Shown here one piece after another: positions 15,347 to 20,984 of a stretch of 20,984 bases of DNA. The notes beneath the pieces were generated by a model. It was not told the origin of the DNA. It saw only the letters and a program-made list of their open reading frames with translations, and made no database searches. This DNA comes from JABDPF01 sp036351575 (GTDB lineage Bacteria; Pseudomonadota; Gammaproteobacteria; Xanthomonadales; SZUA-36), in contig JAZBPJ010000070.1 of the NCBI GenBank assembly GCA_036351575.1, positions 1 through 20,984 on the forward strand, written 5' to 3'. The translations under genes and the position numbers were made by a program. How positions within the stretch are numbered: position 1 is the stretch's first letter; each line of letters opens with the position of its first letter.

Positions 15347-17253
15347 AACAGCGAAACCCCGATGGTGAAATGAATGCGCCAGGGCCGGTCGGGCAGGTCC
15401 AGCGCCTGGGCCAGGTCCACGCGCACCGCGCCCACGATGGAATACCAGCGCACACCGATACCCGCACCTTTCTTGAGCCCGGCCTCGCCCCAGTCATTGA
15501 AAGCGTTGCCCGCGTCAAAAAACGCCGCGAGGGACCAGTCTTTCAGAATCTGGCGCTCGATCTCTATGCTGGCGGCGACGATGTTGTTGGATCCGATGTT
15601 GTTGTCGCTCAACGTTTCGAAACCGTAGCCCCGCACGCTGGTGCTTCCACCCGCTTTGAAGCGGTAAAGGTTCGGCAACTCCGTGACGGAAACGACCAGC
15701 GGCTGATTGTCCACGATCACCTCCACTTCCCTGACCTGTGCATCGCTGTAACCGAGCTCGCCCCGGGCCAGGAGTTTCCAGCCTGCGCCGAGCCGGACCG
15801 ACCAGTGGGCCGAAAGATAGGCCTGCACGAAGTTGAAATCAGAACCCCAGGCGTCGTTCGAAACGAATCCCCACGACCTTACCTGCTCGACGGTGCTTTC
15901 GAAACCCTGCCCGCTGGTATTCGACATGTCGTATCCCAGTCCCAGGGAAAGGTTGCGGCTGGTCTCGCCCAGCACCGGTGCAACGGTTCGCGTAACACTC
16001 TCCGCGCTGGCCGTGTAATCGAGATTCTCGTCGAGGTATTCCAGAAACAGTGTTTCGAACCACTGCCGCCGCCCCCGGTCGCGGTCCAGCACGCTGACGT
16101 GACCCAGGCGCAGCGAATGATCGGCGATATCCACGTCACCCAGGTTATAGAGCGTCTCGTCATCGAAACGGTCCCGGATTTTTGGCGTCTCGCTCTCGCG
16201 CTTGAGCAATGCACCGGCGCTCCAGAACCGGCGTGCGCGTGATGAGCGGGGTATCCGGTAATTTGCGCGCACGTGATACTCATCGTTGTGCTCCTGCCAA
16301 CCCATGGCCAGGGAGAAACTGTCGCCGCGTTGCGAGACGAGGTGGCGGTTCCAGCTCAAAAGGGTCCGGGCGCCGGTATCGCTGCCCATGCCGATCGTAC
16401 CCTGCCAGGTATTGGGTGGCCTGGGTTCCAGGCGCACATCGAGATCGACCCGCGGCGGCAACTCCTCCAGTTTCCGGTCCTCCGTGATCTCGGCATTCCG
16501 AAAGTAGCCGGCGCGCCAGAGATCGACGCGAAAACGCTCAAGCTGCCAGGCATCGTAGGGGTCGCCGGAGCGGAACCTGGGAAGTTTTTCCAGGATGTAG
16601 GGAAAAACCTGCTCCTGGTGAAACCGGACTTCGCCCATCACGGCCCGGGGCCCGGTATCGAGTTCGAGTTCCAGCCGGGCTTCGTTGCGTTCCAGATCCA
16701 GCGCGATACGGTGCCGCGTGAAAGAAGCCAGCAGGTAGCCGCTGTCAGAAGCGATGTCGAGGGCGCGCTGTTTTTCTTTTTCCCATGCCGTCTGATCGAG
16801 CTTTCGCCCTGCGGTCAGCGGCCAGGCGCTACGCCAGGAGACGAGCCCGGGCAGGCCGGCGCCATCGCCGCTGAGCACGACCTCGGCCGCTACGATCCGC
16901 ACCGGAGGCCCGGCCTCCACATCGATGGCCAGTCGCCAGGTCGCATCTTCGAGTTGTTCGATCGTCACTTCGGCAGCCGCCTGGTAATAACCAAAAGGCC
17001 GCAGGGCCGCCAGTGCCCGGTCCTTTGCCTCGCGTCGCATGCGCTCCTGTCTTCGCGGCGTCAACCGGCCAACCCCGGTCAGCCGGAACGGCTTGACGGA
17101 TGTCTCCACGTTGCCCCTGAGCGGTTCCTCCAGCCCCCGCACGACCACTTCCATCGTGCTGGCCCCGGCCGGGTCGGCCATGAACGCGAAAAGGAGGGCG
17201 CACACGGCGAGCAGCACGGTTCCGTTGCGGCCTTTTTTCGCTATCACTGACAT
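15343..17253 (-). CDS. tamA: Omp85-family outer-membrane assembly factor TamA
   Basis: This 636-aa outer-membrane protein has a Sec signal peptide (about residues 1-32, ending ADPAGAS before TMEVVVRG). Periplasmic POTRA domains follow; the family has three, here about residues 33-270. They include ALRPFGYYQAAAEVTIEQ, the DSGYLLASFTRHRI segment and FRVDLWRAGYFRNAEI. A C-terminal 16-strand Omp85 beta-barrel spans about 290-636. KAGGSTSVRGYGFE near residue 535 carries the conserved VRGY/F motif of Omp85 loop L6, and the last strand ends in FTIGVSLL. The length is close to E. coli TamA (577 aa). The ATG at 17253 gives a clean signal peptide. The gene is transcribed divergently from the symporter, and tamB follows with an ATGA overlap. 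Confidence 0.94.
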   Translation of the reverse strand: MSVIAKKGRNGTVLLAVCALLFAFMADPAGASTMEVVVRGLEEPLRGNVETSVKPFRLTGVGRLTPRRQERMRREAKDRALAALRPFGYYQAAAEVTIEQLEDATWRLAIDVEAGPPVRIVAAEVVLSGDGAGLPGLVSWRSAWPLTAGRKLDQTAWEKEKQRALDIASDSGYLLASFTRHRIALDLERNEARLELELDTGPRAVMGEVRFHQEQVFPYILEKLPRFRSGDPYDAWQLERFRVDLWRAGYFRNAEITEDRKLEELPPRVDLDVRLEPRPPNTWQGTIGMGSDTGARTLLSWNRHLVSQRGDSFSLAMGWQEHNDEYHVRANYRIPRSSRARRFWSAGALLKRESETPKIRDRFDDETLYNLGDVDIADHSLRLGHVSVLDRDRGRRQWFETLFLEYLDENLDYTASAESVTRTVAPVLGETSRNLSLGLGYDMSNTSGQGFESTVEQVRSWGFVSNDAWGSDFNFVQAYLSAHWSVRLGAGWKLLARGELGYSDAQVREVEVIVDNQPLVVSVTELPNLYRFKAGGSTSVRGYGFETLSDNNIGSNNIVAASIEIERQILKDWSLAAFFDAGNAFNDWGEAGLKKGAGIGVRWYSIVGAVRVDLAQALDLPDRPWRIHFTIGVSLL

Positions 17254-17282
17254 GCGTCCGATTGTCTCACGAAACCTTCGAA

Positions 17283-17310
17283 TTCACTTTCGCGCCGCAC
17301 GCTGTAGAAT
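17283..17310 (+). promoter_or_regulatory. Candidate sigma-70 promoter of the symporter gene
   Basis: A -10 box TAGAAT (17305-17310) matches consensus at 5 of 6 positions. TTCACT (17283-17288), 4 of 6 to TTGACA, lies 16 nt upstream. Predicted transcription starts near 17317, which leaves a leader of about 35 nt before the CTG start at 17352 and places any start upstream of about 17317 outside this transcript. Confidence 0.45.
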
Positions 17311-17351
17311 GGATTGGCCCAAACCAAGAAGAACCTCGCGGGAGACTCCCT

Positions 17352-18659
17352 CTGAAACTCCATACCAAGATCGCAATGGGTCTGGTTCTCGGCGCACTGA
17401 CCGGGGGCCTTTGCAACGCGCTTTTCGCCGGACATCCCTGGCTCCTGTTCGTATCGGACAACATCATGTACCCGGCGGGGCAAATTTTTCTTCGCATGCT
17501 GTTCATGACCGTGGTGCCGATCGTATTCACCTCGATCGCCCTGGGCGTGGCCGGCATCGGCGACATGAAAACGCTTGGCCGTCTCGGCGGACGGACCTTC
17601 GGCTATTTCGCCCTGTCGACGCTGATCGCCGCCACCATCGGCCTGACGCTGGTCAACACCATCAAGCCGGGCGCGGGACTGCCCGAGGAGACCCGGGACG
17701 AACTGATGGAGCGATTCGCGAGCGGCGCGGAAGGCATGGCATCTTCCGGCCCGCCGGATTTCGGCATCAGCACCTTCGTCAACATCGTTCCGCGCAACCC
17801 GGTCGCAGCCGCCGCGGACATGGACATGCTGGCGCTGATCTTCTTCGCCCTGATCTTCGGCGCGGCGCTGACAATGATCTCAAAAGAACGCTCGGAACCC
17901 GTGATCCGGGTCCTTGAAGGGATCGGCGACGCCATCATCGCGATCATCAACTGGGCCATGAAGCTGGCCCCGTATGGCGTGTTCGGGCTGATTTTCGTGA
18001 TTACGTCCCAGTTCGGCTGGGGCATCCTGACCCAGCTCGGCATGTATGTTTTCGTGGTGCTGCTGGGGCTCGCGCTGCATGCGGCCTTCGGCATATCCAG
18101 CCTGGTCCGGATATTCGGACGCATGAACCCGCTTCAGTTCTGGCGCTCGATCGGCGCGCCGTTCATCACTGCGTTCTCGACCAGTTCCAGCATGGCGACC
18201 CTGCCGACTTCGATCGCGACGGCCGAGGAAAGACTCGACGTTCAGCCGAAAATCGCCGGCTTCGTGCTGCCGCTGGGCGCCACCATGAACATGAACGGCA
18301 CGTCCCTGTTCGAAGGCGTGACCGTGCTGTTTCTCGCCCAGGTGTTCGGTGTCGACCTGTCCATCGGACAGCAGGTCATTGTCGTTGTGCTGGCCGTTCT
18401 GACCGCGATCGGCGCAGCCGGCGTTCCCGGCGGTTCATTGCCCCTGATGATGCTGGTGATGGCCACCGTGGGCGTGCCGCCGGAAGGCATCGCCATCGTG
18501 CTGGGCGTCGACCGCATCCTGGACATGAGCCGCACCACGCTGAACGTCTGCGGCGATATCTCGGCCAGCGTCTACACCGATCGCATCGATCGCGAACTGG
18601 AAGGACTGCCTCCGGCACAACCGGGTGAGGACCGCAGCCAGCGGGTGGACTTCGACTAG
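17352..18659 (+). CDS. Dicarboxylate/amino acid:cation symporter (DAACS family)
   Basis: This predicted 435-aa inner-membrane transporter of the SLC1-like GltP/DctA family couples Na+ or H+ to uptake of acidic substrates. Visible landmarks are the HP1 serine-rich loop FSTSSSMATLPTS, the TM7 motif as NMNGT (many members have NMDGT), GVPGGSLPL in HP2, and TM8 GVDRILDMSRTTLNVCGD. In TM8 the Arg and Asp residues known to bind the substrate carboxylate and amino groups in GltPh are retained, so an acidic substrate is likely. Start: no ATG exists before residue 25. The CTG at 17352 has GGGAG at 17340-17344 with a 7-nt gap, and the product begins (M)KLHTKIAMGLVLG, which matches the usual MKLHTKI opening of the family. 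An in-frame TTG at 17262 lies upstream of the promoter and would add 30 unrelated-looking residues. Substrate (glutamate, aspartate or C4-dicarboxylate) is unresolved. Confidence 0.9.
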   Translation: MKLHTKIAMGLVLGALTGGLCNALFAGHPWLLFVSDNIMYPAGQIFLRMLFMTVVPIVFTSIALGVAGIGDMKTLGRLGGRTFGYFALSTLIAATIGLTLVNTIKPGAGLPEETRDELMERFASGAEGMASSGPPDFGISTFVNIVPRNPVAAAADMDMLALIFFALIFGAALTMISKERSEPVIRVLEGIGDAIIAIINWAMKLAPYGVFGLIFVITSQFGWGILTQLGMYVFVVLLGLALHAAFGISSLVRIFGRMNPLQFWRSIGAPFITAFSTSSSMATLPTSIATAEERLDVQPKIAGFVLPLGATMNMNGTSLFEGVTVLFLAQVFGVDLSIGQQVIVVVLAVLTAIGAAGVPGGSLPLMMLVMATVGVPPEGIAIVLGVDRILDMSRTTLNVCGDISASVYTDRIDRELEGLPPAQPGEDRSQRVDFD

Positions 18660-18768
18660 GGCCCGTTCACACTGGCTGAAACGGCGCCGGTTGATGGCCG
18701 TGTTGGAGGAATACTCAATTGGCATTTGACCGCTTGGACCGATGGTTTGGGTTGACTCCTGGCCAGCG

Positions 18769-18781
18769 GCCCCTGCGGGGC
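18769..18781. other. Short GC hairpin in the symporter-FTCD spacer
   Basis: A 5-bp perfect stem GCCCC, loop TGC, GGGGC sits about 110 nt after the symporter stop. No T-run follows, so it is at best a weak terminator. The rest of 18660-18868 shows no gene and no other structure I can support. Confidence 0.3.
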
Positions 18782-18849
18782 TGTCTTCGCATTCAGTCCG
18801 CATGCACGGGGCCGTTTCGCGGTAATCCCGCTCCCCCTATTCAGGTCAA

Positions 18850-18876
18850 TTGCCCGATTCCGAATCCACGTAAAAT
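18850..18876 (+). promoter_or_regulatory. Candidate promoter of the FTCD gene
   Basis: A -10-like TAAAAT (5 of 6) is at 18871-18876. TTGCCC lies upstream with only a 15-nt spacer, so the -35 is poor. The predicted transcription start near 18883 would coincide with the ATG of a 9-codon open frame (18883-18912) whose TGA overlaps the GTG start of the FTCD gene. Confidence 0.3.
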
Positions 18877-18908
18877 AGCCCCATGAACCATTTCACCGGG
18901 GCACGAAC

Positions 18909-20735
18909 GTGAAAAAAATCATCGAATGCGTACCGAATTTCTCCGAAGGACGCGACCTTTCCGTCATCAAGCAGATCACCGACGTCATCGAGTCCGTTCA
19001 GGGCGTGCAGCTGCTGGACGTCGATCCCGGTGAGAGCACCAACCGCACCGTCGTCACCTTCGTCGGCGAACCCGGACCGGTCAAGGAGGCTGCCTTCAGG
19101 GCCGTGCAGAAAGCGGCCGACCTGATCGACATGTCCAGGCACAGCGGCGAGCATGCCCGCTTTGGCGCCACGGACGTCTGCCCCTTCGTGCCGGTCGCCA
19201 ATGCGACGATGGAGGATTGCGCTGAAATTGCCCGTGAAGTCGGCAAGCGCATCGGCGAGGAACTGGGCATACCGGTGTACCTGTACGAGCATGCCGCGGC
19301 GACGCCGGAACGCCGCAACCTGGCGACCGTGCGATCGGGAGAGTATGAAGGCCTGGCCAAGAAGCTTGCGAAACCGGAATGGAAACCCGATTTCGGCCCC
19401 GCCGAGTTCAACGCGAAATCCGGCGCCACGGCGGTCGGCGCACGGGAGTTCCTGATCGCCTACAACATTAACCTGAATACCACCGACCGGCGCTACGCCA
19501 ACGAAATCGCCTACGAAATCCGCGAACGCGGGCGCTGGAAACGCGAAGGAAACACCGAGCCGTTCTATTACAAGGGCGAGGTCGTCTATTTCGAGGACGG
19601 GCGCTTCCCGGACGGCAACTCGGACTTCGTCGCCTCGAGCTTCGACGAACTGGCATCGCACTACGAGTCGGCCTACGGAAAAAACCTGCGGGAGCGCCTG
19701 GAATCGATCGGCCTCGACCCGGAGAACCTCAGCGGCCGGCCGGTTTATAAAGACGGCATGTTCACGCACCTGAAGGCCATCGGCTGGGTAGTCGAGGACT
19801 ACCAGTGCGCACAAATCTCGATCAACCTGACCGACTACAAGGTCACCTCCATGCACCACGCGGTTGATGCTTCACGTGAGTTGGCCGCCCAACGTGGCAT
19901 CGTTGTCACCGGCTCCGAGGTCGTCGGCGTCGTGCCCTTCGACGCGATGCGGCAGGCAGGGCGCCATTACCTGAGAAGAATGATGAAATCGACGGGCATC
20001 CCGGCGCGCGACATCGTCACCACCGCCGTGCAATCCCTCGGGCTGGCCGATGTCGCCCCCTTCGACATCGACAAGAAAGTCATCGGCATGCCGGAGCAGG
20101 ATGGGCCGTTGGTCAACATGAAGGTCGTGGAGTTCGTGGACGAAGTTTCACGCGACACACCCGCACCCGGCGGCGGATCCATCGCCGCTCTTGCCGGCGC
20201 AATCGGTTCGGCACTGGCATCGATGGTCGTCAACCTCTCCGTCGGCAAAAGCGAGTACGACGATCAGTACCAGGGCCTGTGCGAACTGGCAGAACGCGCG
20301 CAGGACATCAAGGACCTGCTCGTTCGTGCCGTGGACGAGGATACCGAGGCCTTCAATGGCGTGATCGCGGGCATCCGCATGCCCAGGGACACGGAAGAAC
20401 AACTCGAGGCCCGGGCGGCCGCGATCGAGGCCGGTTACAAGGCGGCCGCGAAGGTTCCCCTGCAGACCGCCAAGCTGTGCCGCGAAGTGCTGGACCTGTG
20501 CGAGCGCGCAGCAGATATCGGCAACGAGGCGGTAATGAGCGATGCCGGCGTCGGCGCGCTGATGGCGCGGGCCGGCGTGCAGGGCGCGATCCATAACGTG
20601 CGGATCAACCTGCCCCATACCCACGACGCGGAGTTCATCGAAGCCATGCAGCGGGAACTCGGCACGCTGCTGAGCGAGTCACGGGAAATCTGCGAGGCAA
20701 TCCAGGACAAGGTGGAAGCGGGTTTTTCACACTGA
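18909..20735 (+). CDS. Bifunctional glutamate formimidoyltransferase/cyclodeaminase (FTCD)
   Basis: This 608-aa cytosolic enzyme of histidine catabolism has two parts. The N-terminal part moves the formimino group from formiminoglutamate to tetrahydrofolate, giving glutamate. The C-terminal part releases ammonia to give 5,10-methenyl-THF. The transferase (about 1-360) opens KKIIECVPNFSEGRD, carries RHSGEHARFGATD with H82 at the catalytic-His position known from mammalian FTCD, and ends in GSEVVGVVPFDAM. The cyclodeaminase (about 400-608) has DTPAPGGGSIAALAGA and DEDTEAFNGV. Between INLNTTD (187-193) and KAIGW (289-293) there is an extra stretch of roughly 65 residues rich in aromatic and acidic residues, absent from the mammalian enzyme (541 aa). 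The GTG at 18909 is chosen because the conserved start (V/M)KKIIECVPNFSEGR begins there; the ribosome site is weak (CCGGGG). No other hut genes are in the window. Confidence 0.95.
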   Translation: MKKIIECVPNFSEGRDLSVIKQITDVIESVQGVQLLDVDPGESTNRTVVTFVGEPGPVKEAAFRAVQKAADLIDMSRHSGEHARFGATDVCPFVPVANATMEDCAEIAREVGKRIGEELGIPVYLYEHAAATPERRNLATVRSGEYEGLAKKLAKPEWKPDFGPAEFNAKSGATAVGAREFLIAYNINLNTTDRRYANEIAYEIRERGRWKREGNTEPFYYKGEVVYFEDGRFPDGNSDFVASSFDELASHYESAYGKNLRERLESIGLDPENLSGRPVYKDGMFTHLKAIGWVVEDYQCAQISINLTDYKVTSMHHAVDASRELAAQRGIVVTGSEVVGVVPFDAMRQAGRHYLRRMMKSTGIPARDIVTTAVQSLGLADVAPFDIDKKVIGMPEQDGPLVNMKVVEFVDEVSRDTPAPGGGSIAALAGAIGSALASMVVNLSVGKSEYDDQYQGLCELAERAQDIKDLLVRAVDEDTEAFNGVIAGIRMPRDTEEQLEARAAAIEAGYKAAAKVPLQTAKLCREVLDLCERAADIGNEAVMSDAGVGALMARAGVQGAIHNVRINLPHTHDAEFIEAMQRELGTLLSESREICEAIQDKVEAGFSH

Positions 20736-20770
20736 GCCGGAACCGGAGTCGGAGCAGTTGTGAAAAAACC

Positions 20771-20801
20771 GGGGTCAGAGTAGCTCAGCTACTCTGACCC
20801 C
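20771..20801. repeat. REP-like perfect palindrome (GGGGTCAGAGTAGCT arms)
   Basis: Two 15-nt arms, GGGGTCAGAGTAGCT (20771-20785) and its exact complement (20787-20801), flank a single C. A-rich sequence (AAAAAACC) lies before it and GTTTTTG follows 10 nt after. Palindromes built on GGGGTCAGAGT are frequent in gammaproteobacterial intergenic DNA and are associated with REP-associated IS200-like tyrosine transposases (RAYTs); this is from memory of the family. It lies 36 nt after the FTCD stop and could also act as a transcription terminator for that gene. Only one copy is seen in the window, and no transposase gene. Confidence 0.75.
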
Positions 20802-20815
20802 AGACCAGTCCGTTT

Positions 20816-20834
20816 TTGTCACTTTGAGTGACAA
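20816..20834. promoter_or_regulatory. 19-bp dyad, candidate enhancer-binding-protein site
   Basis: The perfect dyad TTGTCACTTTGAGTGACAA has 8-bp arms around TTG. It lies about 95 nt upstream of the sigma-54 promoter (114 nt from the -24 GG), which is the usual distance for an upstream activating sequence of a sigma-54 activator. The activator is unknown; the GTCA/TGAC half-sites resemble those of several NtrC-type regulators. Confidence 0.5.
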
Positions 20835-20928
20835 TTCCCGACACGTTTGGCTATTTACAATCCTGCATGGCGGCCTGTCTTGCCGCTATCTACCTGTTTT
20901 TTCATGTTTTTAATTATCCAAGATGCCG

Positions 20929-20946
20929 CTGGCACGGTCCTTGCTT
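20929..20946 (+). promoter_or_regulatory. Sigma-54 (RpoN) -24/-12 promoter
   Basis: CTGGCACGGTCCTTGCTT matches the sigma-54 consensus (TGGCACG-N4-TTGCW) at every key position. The -24 GG (20931-20932) and -12 GC (20943-20944) are separated by the required 10 nt. Transcription should start near 20956 and run out of the window. The AT-rich stretch 20896-20920 between the dyad and the promoter could allow DNA bending, though I see no exact IHF site. The driven gene lies beyond the window. Confidence 0.8.
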
Positions 20947-20984
20947 GTTATAGGGCGAAAGGCAACGATTTACGGGAAAACAAA

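Noticed and set aside
16273..17250. A plus-strand open frame of 325 codons opposite tamA
   Set aside because: It is antisense to the signal peptide, POTRA and early barrel region of tamA and lacks domain features.
18719..18735. Possible second sigma-54 promoter (TTGGCATTTGACCGCTT) upstream of FTCD
   Set aside because: The GG to GC distance is 9 nt instead of the strictly required 10, and the -12 element lacks TTGC.
1..20984. CRISPR arrays, tRNA or rRNA genes, IS elements, prophage or toxin-antitoxin genes
   Set aside because: None is evident by reading: no spaced direct repeats, no tRNA-like cloverleaf with CCA end, no transposase or integrase motifs.

Overview
The window is chromosomal DNA from a GC-rich (roughly 60% or more by eye) Gram-negative bacterium, most likely a gammaproteobacterium. 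The lineage call rests on a fused chorismate mutase/prephenate dehydrogenase of the E. coli TyrA type, with the same predicted length of 373 aa, a tamA-tamB pair, a NodT-type outer-membrane lipoprotein, and a REP-like palindrome of a kind common in gammaproteobacterial intergenic spacers. I cannot place it to genus. Coding density is high, and I found no tRNA, rRNA, CRISPR array, IS or prophage gene.

Layout. (1) 8-4400, minus strand: tyrA, then a Lon-family protease with degenerate ATPase motifs, then a UspA-like protein whose GTG start overlaps the protease stop. (2) 4572-9923, plus strand: five tightly packed membrane or envelope genes. They encode an AI-2E-family permease, a small K+-channel-like protein, a NodT outer-membrane factor, an HlyD-type membrane fusion protein and a DUF2955 inner-membrane protein; the last three look like a complete trans-envelope efflux system. 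(3) 10019-11969, plus strand: catabolic-type ornithine carbamoyltransferase and carbamate kinase, overlapping by 8 nt. These are the ATP-yielding end of the arginine deiminase pathway, without arcA in view. (4) 11966-17253, minus strand: tamA and tamB with an ATGA overlap, converging on arcC with a 4-nt overlap of stop codons. (5) 17352-18659, plus strand: a dicarboxylate/amino-acid:cation symporter that probably starts at CTG. (6) 18909-20735, plus strand: a bifunctional FTCD (glutamate formimidoyltransferase/cyclodeaminase) with a large insertion. (7) 20736-20984: a non-coding end holding a 31-nt perfect REP-like palindrome, a 19-bp dyad and a near-perfect sigma-54 promoter pointing out of the window.

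Two themes connect the genes. Nitrogen and one-carbon catabolism is represented by arcBC, the acidic-substrate symporter and FTCD, which links histidine-derived formiminoglutamate to glutamate, folate and ammonia. Envelope biogenesis and export is represented by TamAB and the efflux operon. No single gene cluster here is clearly an undescribed system. The least ordinary signals are the sigma-54 promoter with a candidate enhancer site at the right edge, the repeated CGAATCG motif around the tyrA -10 box, the protease with altered Walker motifs, and the coupling of a K+-channel-like protein and an AI-2E permease to an efflux pump.
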